From: Streptomyces cylindrosporus
Lineage (GTDB): Bacteria > Actinomycetota > Actinomycetes > Streptomycetales > Streptomycetaceae
Assembly (NCBI RefSeq): GCF_022698165.1
Contig: NZ_JALDAY010000004.1
Span: 1-64,000 of the forward strand
Direction: 5' to 3'
Length of the DNA stretch: 64,000 nt
Below the pieces are notes generated by a model, which saw only the letters and a program-made list of their open reading frames with translations, searched no databases and had not been told where the DNA came from. Below, piece after piece: positions 43,336-50,396 of the stretch (position 1 is its first letter; every line of letters starts with the position of its first letter). The position numbers and the translations under genes are program-made.

Positions 43336-45128
43336 ACGATCGTGATCCGGTTCGCCACCGGCGGTGCGATCGGCGCGGATGCCGACGAGTTCGCCGTCAG
43401 GTACTCCACCAGCGCGGCCAGGTCGTCGCCGCCGACCAGGTCGTTCGTGCCCTGGCCCAGGGTCGTGAAGCCGTCGCCGCCGCCCGCGAGGAAGCTGTTC
43501 GTCGCGACGCGGTAGGTGGCGGCCGGGTCGATCGCCGTGCCGTTCAGCTTGATGGAGTCCGTCACCACGCGGTCCGCGCCGGACTTCGTCAGGTCCAGCG
43601 TGTAGGAGAGGTTCGCCGACGGCTGGAGGATCTTCGGGGAGGCGGCGTTGGTGCCGCTCACCTGCTCCCTCAGCACCTGGATGAGCTGTGCGCCGGTGAA
43701 GTCCTGGAGGTTGACCGTGTTGGAGAACGGCTGGACCGTGAAGCCCTCGGCGTACGTCACCACACCGTCGCCCTCGCTCCCCTTCGCCGCGTAGGTCAGA
43801 CCCGCCCGCACCCCGCCCGGGTTCATCAGCGCGAGGTCGGTCTCCGCGTCCAGCTCCCTGCCGTACGCCAGTTGCGCGTCGGCGATGAGGTCGCCCATCG
43901 GCGACTCCGTGCCGGTGTTGGAGACGTCCGCCGAGATGTGGCCGATCGCGCGGTTGCCGATCGGGGCGGCGAGGGTGTTCCACTTGGCGATCAGCTCGGT
44001 CAGGTCCGGCGCCTTGGCGACGGTCCGGGTCACCACGTGGTTCGCCGATTTCACCGACGTACGGGCGATGTCACCCGTCCAACGGTCGTACGTGAGGGTC
44101 GTGTCGGTGTAGAGGCGGCCGAAGGAGGCGGCCGAGGTGACCATGCGCGGCTTGCCCGCCGGGTCCGGGATCGTGCAGACGTACGCCGCGTGCGTGTGGC
44201 CGGTGACCAGCGCGTCGACCGACGGCGAGATGTTCTTCGCGATGTCCACGATCGGGCCGGAGATGCCGCTGCCCGCGCTCCCGGAGTCGCAGTCGTAGTT
44301 GTACGAGCCGGAGGCCGGCAGCCCGCCCTCGTGGATGAGGGCCACGATCGACTTCACGCCCTGCGCCTGGAGCACGCGCGCGTACTTGTTGATCGTCTCG
44401 ACCTCGTCCTTGAACTTCAGGCCCTTGACGCCCTCGGCGGACACCACACCCGGGGTGTCCTCCAGCGTCACGCCGATGAAGCCGACCTTGACGTCCTTCT
44501 TCTTCCAGACCCAGTACGGCTTGAGGATCGGCCTGTTCGTCTTCTCGTCGAGGACGTTCGCGGCGAGGTAGGGGAAGTCGGCGCCCTCGAACTCCTCGTC
44601 CGTGTAGCAGCCGTCGGTCGGGTGGCAGCCGCCGTTCTGCAGGCGGGCCAGCTCCCTCGCGCCCTCGTCGAACTCGTGGTTGCCGACGCTCGTGACGTCC
44701 AGGTCCAGCTTGTTCAGCGCCTCGATGGTGGGCTCGTCGTGGAAGAGACCCGAGATCAGCGGGGAGGCGCCGACCATGTCGCCGCCCGCCGCGGTGATGG
44801 AGTACGCCTTGCCCTTGCGGGCCTCACGCAGATGCGTCGCGAGGTACTCGACACCACCGGCGTCGATCGTCTTCGTCGTACCGTCCGCCTGAAGCTCGGT
44901 GACCCGGCCCGACGAACCCGACGGGGGTTCGAGGTTGCCGTGCAGGTCGTTGAAGGAGAGCAGCTGGACGTCCTGGTAGCGGCTCGGGAGATGACCGCCG
45001 CCCTTGCTCTCGTGCGCGTCGGCCGGCAGCGCGGCCGCGAGGGCACCGGCGGTGGCGAGCGCGGCGGCCGCGGCCAGCAGTCGGTAGGCCCGTCTGCGGC
45101 GCGGGTACGGCTGTGTGGTGGCTGGCAT
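43329..45128 (-). CDS. Secreted 5'-nucleotidase/phosphoesterase
   Basis: This 599-aa exported enzyme has an N-terminal signal (RRAYRLLAAAAALATAGALAAALPADAH). The metallophosphatase domain holds LLSFNDLHGNLEP, the AGGDMVGASP metal site, VGNHEFDEG and VTGHTHA. A C-terminal nucleotidase domain holds NPGGVRAGLTYA and VATNSFLAGGGDGFTTL. It releases phosphate from nucleotides outside the cell. In S. coelicolor the gene in this place belongs to the phosphate-starvation response, as I recall; no clear PHO box is seen in the 201-bp upstream gap. Confidence 0.93.
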   Translation of the reverse strand: MPATTQPYPRRRRAYRLLAAAAALATAGALAAALPADAHESKGGGHLPSRYQDVQLLSFNDLHGNLEPPSGSSGRVTELQADGTTKTIDAGGVEYLATHLREARKGKAYSITAAGGDMVGASPLISGLFHDEPTIEALNKLDLDVTSVGNHEFDEGARELARLQNGGCHPTDGCYTDEEFEGADFPYLAANVLDEKTNRPILKPYWVWKKKDVKVGFIGVTLEDTPGVVSAEGVKGLKFKDEVETINKYARVLQAQGVKSIVALIHEGGLPASGSYNYDCDSGSAGSGISGPIVDIAKNISPSVDALVTGHTHAAYVCTIPDPAGKPRMVTSAASFGRLYTDTTLTYDRWTGDIARTSVKSANHVVTRTVAKAPDLTELIAKWNTLAAPIGNRAIGHISADVSNTGTESPMGDLIADAQLAYGRELDAETDLALMNPGGVRAGLTYAAKGSEGDGVVTYAEGFTVQPFSNTVNLQDFTGAQLIQVLREQVSGTNAASPKILQPSANLSYTLDLTKSGADRVVTDSIKLNGTAIDPAATYRVATNSFLAGGGDGFTTLGQGTNDLVGGDDLAALVEYLTANSSASAPIAPPVANRITIVQ

Positions 45129-45329
45129 ACGCCCCCCTGTGGGTCGGCAGCCCCGCTGTGGGTCTGCTGAGTGTCATGGCCCCGTCCGGCGGCAGCCTAG
45201 GGTCAACGCGCGTAGCGCGACAGGGGGTTCTTGGTTACATCCTGGTTTCCCTTTGCCCTCCGCTTTGCCTTTACGTCCGGTTCGCCACCCGCCCCCACTT
45301 TGACGGCCGACGCCTTTACCCTCGTACGC

Positions 45330-46256
45330 ATGACCAGCGACGACACCGCAAACGCGGGCCGGACCCGCTCCATCGAGACCCACTCCGCGCTCTCCCCCGG
45401 GCAGACCGAGGCCGTGCTCGCCCTGCTGGCGGAGGCCGCCAAGAACGACGGCCGGCAGGCGGTGTCCGAGCAGGGCCGGCTGCAACTGCGCGACGGCGAG
45501 CGCGAGGGCGTCTCCCATCTGCTGCTCACGGTCGGCGAGGAACTCGTCGGCTACGCGCAGCTGGAGGACACCGACCCCGTGGAGGCGCCGGCCGCCGAAC
45601 TGGTCGTGCACCCCGCGCACCGCGGGCACGGGCACGGGCGGGCGCTGGGCTCGGCCCTGCTCGCCGCGTCCGGCAAGCGGCTGCGGGTGTGGGCGCACGG
45701 CGGCCACTCCGCCGCCCGGCATCTCGCGCAGGTCCTCGGGCTCACCCTCTTCCGTGAACTGCGCCAGATGCGGCGGCCGTTGGAGGGGCTGAACCTGTCC
45801 GAGCCGGTGCTGCCGCTGGACGTGACCGTGCGGACCTTCGTGCCCGGCCAGGACGACGCGGCCTGGCTCGCGGTGAACGCGGCGGCCTTCGCCCACCATC
45901 CCGAGCAGGGCTCGCTGACCCAGCGGGACCTCGACGCCCGCATGGCCGAGCCCTGGTTCGACCCGGCCGGCTTCTTCCTCGCCTTCCGCGGCGACGAACT
46001 CGTCGGCTTCCACTGGACGAAGGTGCACGCGGAAGAGCGGCTGGGCGAGGTGTACGTGCTGGGAGTGCGGCCCGGCGAGCAGGGCGGGGGGCTCGGCAAG
46101 GCGCTCACCACGATCGGGCTGCGGCACCTGGAGGCGCAGGGGCTGCCGACGGCGATGCTCTACGTCGACGCCGACAACAAGGCGGCGGTGTCCGTGTACG
46201 AGCGGCTCGGCTTCACCACGTACGAGACGGACCTGATGTACCGCACGGAGACGTGA
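45330..46256 (+). CDS. mshD: Mycothiol synthase MshD
   Basis: This 308-aa protein consists of two tandem GNAT domains: one with VHPAHRGHGHGRALGSALLA, the other with VLGVRPGEQGGGLGKALTTIGLRHL. This layout is typical of MshD, which acetylates Cys-GlcN-Ins to complete mycothiol, the main thiol of actinobacteria. The end LYVDADNKAAVSVYERLGFTTYETDLMY fits the family. ATG 45330 starts MTSDDTANAG. A strong terminator follows at 46276. Confidence 0.95.
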   Translation: MTSDDTANAGRTRSIETHSALSPGQTEAVLALLAEAAKNDGRQAVSEQGRLQLRDGEREGVSHLLLTVGEELVGYAQLEDTDPVEAPAAELVVHPAHRGHGHGRALGSALLAASGKRLRVWAHGGHSAARHLAQVLGLTLFRELRQMRRPLEGLNLSEPVLPLDVTVRTFVPGQDDAAWLAVNAAAFAHHPEQGSLTQRDLDARMAEPWFDPAGFFLAFRGDELVGFHWTKVHAEERLGEVYVLGVRPGEQGGGLGKALTTIGLRHLEAQGLPTAMLYVDADNKAAVSVYERLGFTTYETDLMYRTET

Positions 46257-46275
46257 CGCCCCTCCCCGCCCGCAG

Positions 46276-46312
46276 ACGGCCGCCGGTCACAGACCGGCGG
46301 CCGTTCCCTTTT
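46276..46312 (+). terminator. Terminator after mshD
   Basis: A perfect 13-bp stem (ACGGCCGCCGGTC with GACCGGCGGCCGT) closes an ACA loop and is followed by TCCCTTTTCC. It separates mshD from the peptide cassette, which must therefore have its own promoter in the AT-richer stretch 46315-46490. TTGACG at 46398-46403 and TAGTGT at 46442-46447 are candidate elements, but their spacing is not a standard pair. Confidence 0.88.
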
Positions 46313-46500
46313 CCCGCGTAAATTCTGTGTGAGCGCGGTTCCAGTTCCGGGGTTTGTGTAGCAGTTTAAATTCAGAGGCAACCCACATCGATCCTTATTG
46401 ACGTCTAAGGCAATTCGGCTTTTCCGGCTTCGGAAATGCCGTAGTGTTTTCCATGTCGAAAGCGAACGGCGCGGACGACACCGAAACGAAGGAGAGCACG

Positions 46501-46620
46501 ATGAGCTTCCACAAGATCGCCCCGGTCAAGAAGACCCACAAGCCCGCCCCGGCCCCCAAGAAGAAGCCGGTCAAGAAGGCCGCCCCGGCCCCGAAGCGCC
46601 GCCCGGTCGGCCACAAGTAA
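46501..46620 (+). CDS. Tandem basic peptide 1 (39 aa)
   Basis: ATG 46501 has GGAG six bases upstream. The product has 11 Lys, 2 Arg, 3 His and 8 Pro and no acidic residue. It begins MSFHKIAPVKK, continues with KPAPAPKKKP-type repeats and ends PKRRPVGHK. No signal peptide, double-glycine site or Cys is present. The start and end blocks are shared with the next two genes. Codon third positions are G/C as in normal Streptomyces genes. An upstream in-frame ATG at 46453 has no ribosome site. Function unknown: exported cationic peptide and nucleic-acid or polyphosphate binder are both possible. Confidence 0.85.
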   Translation: MSFHKIAPVKKTHKPAPAPKKKPVKKAAPAPKRRPVGHK

Positions 46621-46668
46621 GTCACTCGTAAAGAAGAAGAACGTAAAGAAACCAGGGAGGGAAACATC

Positions 46669-46785
46669 ATGAGCTTCCACAAGATCGTCCCCGTCAAGAA
46701 GACCCGCAAGCCCGCTCCCGCGCCCAAGAAGCCCGCTCCGAAGAAGCCGGCCCCGAAGCGGCGCCCGGTCGAGCACAAGCACTGA
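46669..46785 (+). CDS. Tandem basic peptide 2 (38 aa)
   Basis: AGGGAGG lies eight bases before ATG 46669. The peptide begins MSFHKIVPVKKTRKPAPAP, has three K-K-P-A-P type repeats and ends PKRRPVEHKH. It has 10 Lys, 3 Arg, 9 Pro and one Glu. It is nearly the same as peptide 1 for the first 21 residues, then differs in repeat number. The 48-bp spacer after peptide 1 is A-rich (AAAGAAGAAGAACGTAAAGAA) and has no terminator, so the genes share an mRNA. Confidence 0.85.
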   Translation: MSFHKIVPVKKTRKPAPAPKKPAPKKPAPKRRPVEHKH

Positions 46786-46869
46786 CGCAGAATTTACCCA
46801 CGTAAATCACAGGCAATTGCAGCAGATCGGTAGAAGGACTGTTGCAGAACAGTAGCGAGGGACACAGAC

Positions 46870-46998
46870 ATGAGCTTCAAGAAGATCGCCCCGGTCAAGA
46901 AGAACGACTGCAAGAAGGCCGCGCCCGCCGCGAAGCGCGCCGCCAAGCCCGCGCCGAAGAAGGCCCCGAAGCGCCGCCCCGTCGGCCACCAGGGCTGA
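46870..46998 (+). CDS. Tandem basic peptide 3 (42 aa, one Cys)
   Basis: GAGG lies nine bases before ATG 46870. The peptide begins MSFKKIAPVKK, then NDCKK with the only Cys of the set, an Ala/Lys-rich middle and the shared end PKRRPVGHQG. It has 11 Lys, 3 Arg and one Asp. It is the most diverged copy. The 84-bp spacer before it contains TTGCAG twice (46817 and 46842), possibly a second weak promoter. The single Cys could allow a disulfide dimer or attachment. Confidence 0.82.
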   Translation: MSFKKIAPVKKNDCKKAAPAAKRAAKPAPKKAPKRRPVGHQG

Positions 46999-47008
46999 GC
47001 CGTCCCGT

Positions 47009-47058
47009 GAGGCGGGGTCACCGGTTAGCGAGCGAGCTCGCGCCGGTGGCCCCGCCTC
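47009..47058 (+). terminator. Long hairpin between the peptide genes and the ABC exporter
   Basis: Arms of 16 nt (47009-47024 and 47043-47058) pair with a single G-T wobble. The 18-nt loop contains the small palindrome GCGAGCTCGC. No T tract follows. It sits 10 bp after peptide 3 and 40 bp before the exporter start, where it could lower read-through or protect the peptide mRNA so that peptides outnumber the transporter. Confidence 0.8.
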
Positions 47059-47098
47059 GGCCATGCCGTGGCCACCGTGCCCCCGAAGGGAGTTGATC

Positions 47099-48883
47099 AT
47101 GAGAGAGGTCCGCGAGGCCTTCCGCCGCTTCTGGCCGCTGACCCGCGGTGACCGCAAGTGGCTGGCGGCGATCGTCGCGTGCGTGGTGGTGTCCGCGCTC
47201 GCCGAGACCGCCTCGATCCTGCTGTTCGCCGAGCTCACCGACAACGCCCTGAAGGCCGGTTCGATCACCGCGTTCTGGGGTCCGGCCGGCGCCTGGCTGG
47301 GCGTGGCCGCGCTCGGCGCGCTCGTCGGCTACTTCGGCAACTCGCTCGCCACCTGGACCGCGGAGAGATTCGTCCTGCGGCTGCGGGCGAAGGTCTTCCG
47401 GCACGTCCAGGACCTGCCCCCGCACTTCTTCCAGAAGCACCGCCAGGGCGACCTGGTGGAGCGGCTGACCGGTGACGTCGAGGCCATCGAGCAGATGGTC
47501 GTCTCCGGCGTGGTCGGCACCGTCTCCGCCGCCTTCTCGGCGGTCTTCTACTCCGCCGCCGCCCTCTACCTCCGCTGGGACCTGGCCCTGGCCACCTTCG
47601 TCCTGGCCCCCCTCTTCCTCCTGGCCGCGCGCCGCTTCTCCGGCCGTATCCGCACGGCCTCGCAGGACGAGCGGGTCGCCGACGGCGCGATCACCTCCGT
47701 GGTCGAGGAGTCGCTCGGCAACATCGTGCTGACGCAGGCGTACAACCGCCGCGCGGACGAGGAGAAGCGCCTCGACCGCGAGGCACGCGCCTGGATGCGG
47801 GCGAGCGTGCGCGGCGCACGGCTGAGCGAGATGTACGAGCAGTTCGTCGAGGTCGTCGAGACGCTGTGCGTGCTCGCGGTGATCGGCCTCGGGGTGTGGG
47901 AGATCTCCGCCGACCGCATGACGCTGGGCCAACTGCTCGCCTTCGCCGCGTTCATCGGCTACCTCTACCCGCCGGTCCGCAGCCTCGGCCAGCTCGGCCT
48001 CACCCTCACCGCGGCGACGGCGGGCGCCCAGCGCCTCAACGAGATCCTGGACTCGGAGCCGGCCGTTACCGACCCCGCCGAACCGGTCGCCCCCTGGCCC
48101 GCGCGCGGCTGGGTCGCCTTCCACGACGTCTCCTTCCGCTACCCGGAGTCCCGCCGCGCCTCCCTGCGCGACGTGAGCTTCACCGCGAGCCCCGGCGAGC
48201 TGGTGATCGTCACCGGCTCCAGCGGCGCCGGCAAGTCCACCCTCTCCAAGCTCCTCACCCGCTTCTACGACCCCGCGCAGGGCACCATCACCCTGGACGG
48301 CGTCCCGCTCACCGACGTGTCACTGGAGTTCCTGCGCGAGAACGTCGCGCTGCTCCCGCAGGAGACCCTCATCCTCAACGGCACCATCCGCGAGAACATC
48401 GCCTGCGGCCGCCCCGGCGCGAGCGACGAGGAGATCGAGCGGGCGGCACAGGAGGCGGCGGCGCACAACTTCATCACCGCACTGCCCGAGGGTTACGACA
48501 CCCACATCGCGCCCGGCACGGCCGCGCTGTCCGGCGGCCAGCTCCAGCGGGTCGCCATCGCCCGCGCGATGCTGCGCGCGGCACCGGTCCTCGTCCTGGA
48601 CGAGCCGACCGCCGGCCTCGACGCGGTGGCCGCCCGCCAGGTGGTGGCGCCGCTGCGGAAGCTGATGGCGGGCCGTACGACGATCATGATCACGCACGAT
48701 CTGAGCCTCGCGCCGGACGCGGACCGGATCCTGGTCGTGCACCGCGGGCGCCTGGTCGAGTCGGGCACCCACAAGGAACTGCTCGCCAAGCAGGGCGCCT
48801 ACGCGGCGCTCGCCGAGCCGCTGCCGGACGCGGTGGCGGACGTACCGCCGACGGTGGACGAGACGATGATCCTCAGGTGGTAG
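47099..48883 (+). CDS. ABC exporter (fused membrane and ATPase domains) linked to the basic peptides
   Basis: This 594-aa half-transporter has six membrane helices in residues 1-300, including LAETASILLFAELTDNALKAGS. The ATPase domain has Walker A GSSGAGKST, Q-loop LLPQETLILNGTIRENI, signature LSGGQLQRVAIARAML, Walker B VLVLDEPTAGLD and H-loop ITHD. There is no N-terminal C39 peptidase domain, so it does not cut a double-glycine leader. It belongs to the MsbA/LmrA-like exporters that work as homodimers. ATG 47099 has AGGGAG upstream. The gene lies 100 bp after the third peptide and has no partner half-transporter. Its end overlaps the convergent response regulator by 11 bp. Confidence 0.93.
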   Translation: MREVREAFRRFWPLTRGDRKWLAAIVACVVVSALAETASILLFAELTDNALKAGSITAFWGPAGAWLGVAALGALVGYFGNSLATWTAERFVLRLRAKVFRHVQDLPPHFFQKHRQGDLVERLTGDVEAIEQMVVSGVVGTVSAAFSAVFYSAAALYLRWDLALATFVLAPLFLLAARRFSGRIRTASQDERVADGAITSVVEESLGNIVLTQAYNRRADEEKRLDREARAWMRASVRGARLSEMYEQFVEVVETLCVLAVIGLGVWEISADRMTLGQLLAFAAFIGYLYPPVRSLGQLGLTLTAATAGAQRLNEILDSEPAVTDPAEPVAPWPARGWVAFHDVSFRYPESRRASLRDVSFTASPGELVIVTGSSGAGKSTLSKLLTRFYDPAQGTITLDGVPLTDVSLEFLRENVALLPQETLILNGTIRENIACGRPGASDEEIERAAQEAAAHNFITALPEGYDTHIAPGTAALSGGQLQRVAIARAMLRAAPVLVLDEPTAGLDAVAARQVVAPLRKLMAGRTTIMITHDLSLAPDADRILVVHRGRLVESGTHKELLAKQGAYAALAEPLPDAVADVPPTVDETMILRW

Positions 48884-49580
48884 CCCTGAGGGTGTAGCCG
48901 AGTCCCCGTACGGTCTGGATGAGCCGCGGTTCGCCGCGGCTCTCCGTTTTGCGCCGCAGGTACATGACGTACACGTCGAGGGTGTTGGAGGTCGGCTCGA
49001 AGTCGAAGCCCCACACGTCCTTGAGGATCTGCCCGCGGCTGAGCACCTTGCCCGCGTGCCGCATCAGGTACTCCAGCAGGGCGTACTCGGTCCTGGTGAG
49101 GTCGAGGGGGCGGTCGGCGCGGGTGACGGTGCGGGTGCGCGGGTCCAGGGCGAGGTCCTGGAAGCGGAGCCGGTGGTCGGGGACGGGCTCGGTCGGCTGC
49201 CGGGGGACACGGCGCAGCAACGCCCTTACCCGCGCGAGGAGTTCCTCGGCGGCGAAGGGCTTCATGAGATACCCGTCCGCGCCGTTGTCGAGGGCGACGA
49301 TCCGGTCGCCCACGGCATCCCGCCCGGTGATCATCAGGATCGGCACGGTGGACCCGGAGGCCCGGATCCGCCGGGTGGCGGCCAGCCCGTCGAGGCCGGG
49401 CATGGTGACGTCCATCAGCACGAGATCGGGCGCCCCCTCGGGCACGCCGAGCAGGTCGAGGGCGGTACGCCCGTCCCCGGCGAGCAGGGTGTCGTACCCC
49501 TCGAACCGGAGCAGCCGCCCGATCCCCTCCCGCACGGCCTCGTCGTCGTCGGCCAGCAGAACCGTTGTCTTCCGAGCCAT
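48873..49580 (-). CDS. Orphan OmpR-family response regulator
   Basis: This 235-aa protein has a receiver domain (LLADDDEAVREGIGRLL, phospho-Asp in LVLMDVTMPGLDG, Lys in YLMKPFAAEELL) and a winged-helix DNA-binding domain ([36 protein letters not shown]). No kinase gene is next to it. Its DNA-binding end ([13 protein letters not shown]) is almost the same as that of the regulator at 55364-56098, so the two may bind similar sites or share the kinase at 53907. ATG 49580 is preferred over a long upstream frame. It converges on the peptide exporter. Confidence 0.9.
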   Translation of the reverse strand: MARKTTVLLADDDEAVREGIGRLLRFEGYDTLLAGDGRTALDLLGVPEGAPDLVLMDVTMPGLDGLAATRRIRASGSTVPILMITGRDAVGDRIVALDNGADGYLMKPFAAEELLARVRALLRRVPRQPTEPVPDHRLRFQDLALDPRTRTVTRADRPLDLTRTEYALLEYLMRHAGKVLSRGQILKDVWGFDFEPTSNTLDVYVMYLRRKTESRGEPRLIQTVRGLGYTLRATT

Positions 49581-49624
49581 CTGAACAAGGTGTGACGAGG
49601 TGCTGTGCTGGAGCTGGCAGCGAC

Positions 49625-50344
49625 TTATGGCTGAGCTGGGACCAGCGACTTCCAGCGCCGCTCCAGCAGGGCACCCAGCAGGGCGAAGGAGGCCAGCGGC
49701 ACGCACACGAACAGCAGGAACGGGTGTTCGGGGCGGCCGACGATGACTTCCCAGGTGTCGACTGCCGACGTGATGAGAAGCACCAACGCCGCGCCGAGGG
49801 CGGCCCGGATCCACGCCTTGCGGCGGGCGGCCCGCCGCAGGATCAGGGTCTCGACCTGCGGGAGCCGTTCCCAGCCGAGGCTGCGGCCGGGGTCGGCGGC
49901 CAGGCAGAGGTCGGACACCTCGGCGTACGGGTCGTCGAGCTGCCGGTCGTCGATGTGGGGGAGGAGGAAGCGGCGGCCGTCGAAGTCGTGGAGGTATGCG
50001 ACCCATTGGGGACTGGTCCGGCTCGAACCCCGCCCCGCGGGCTCGACCCGGATGTCGTACACCTGCTGCCAGGTCCAGGAGCGCGACCGTACGGCCCACT
50101 GGACGGTGATGCCCTCGCGCGTGACCCGGGTGTAGGCCCGGTACTGCGTCAGGACGAGATGCGCGGCGGCCACCGCCAGCGCCGCCACGGTCATCCACGA
50201 GAACCACCTGTCGCGGTCCTCGCCGGAGCCGTCGACCTGGAGCAGGGCGTTGCAGCACACCAGCCCCAACAGCCCTACGACCAGCCCCGGCGGCCTGCGC
50301 CGTCTCCGGTACACCCGCTCGATCCCGTCGGCGTCCCCGCCCAT
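49625..50344 (-). CDS. Membrane protein with bacterial PH-like domain
   Basis: This 239-aa protein has two helix pairs (PPGLVVGLLGLVCCNALL and WFSWMTVAALAVAAAHLVL at the start; ALGAALVLLITSAV and LLFVCVPLASFALLGALL at the end). Between them is a PH-like stretch (YTRVTREGITVQWAVRSRSWTWQQVYDIRVEP, then WVAYLHDFDGRRFLLPHIDD). Such proteins are membrane bound with unknown roles. It lies 44 bp upstream of the orphan response regulator on the same strand and may be co-transcribed with it. Confidence 0.75.
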   Translation of the reverse strand: MGGDADGIERVYRRRRRPPGLVVGLLGLVCCNALLQVDGSGEDRDRWFSWMTVAALAVAAAHLVLTQYRAYTRVTREGITVQWAVRSRSWTWQQVYDIRVEPAGRGSSRTSPQWVAYLHDFDGRRFLLPHIDDRQLDDPYAEVSDLCLAADPGRSLGWERLPQVETLILRRAARRKAWIRAALGAALVLLITSAVDTWEVIVGRPEHPFLLFVCVPLASFALLGALLERRWKSLVPAQP

Positions 50345-50396
50345 ACGCCCTCCCCCTGTTGTTCGAGGCCGATGGTAGGGCGGGGAGCTGTGAAGG

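Noticed and set aside
45174..46127. Minus-strand frame over mshD
   Set aside because: Antisense to a clear two-domain GNAT protein.
46453..46620. Peptide 1 with a 16-residue extension from ATG 46453
   Set aside because: There is no ribosome site for that ATG, the extension is not found in copies 2 and 3, and ATG 46501 has a good GGAG site.
46501..46998. The basic peptides as fragments of a histone-like (HupS or H1-like) gene
   Set aside because: The Lys/Ala/Pro repeats resemble such tails, but each frame has its own ribosome site, start and stop with shared ends, and no HU domain is nearby.
46501..48883. A class II bacteriocin or lanthipeptide cluster
   Set aside because: No double-glycine leader, no Ser/Thr/Cys-rich core, no modifying enzymes, and the transporter lacks a C39 domain.
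48873..50258. A 461-aa fusion ahead of the response regulator
   Set aside because: The N-terminal part is a shadow of the PH-domain membrane gene; ATG 49580 gives a normal-length regulator.
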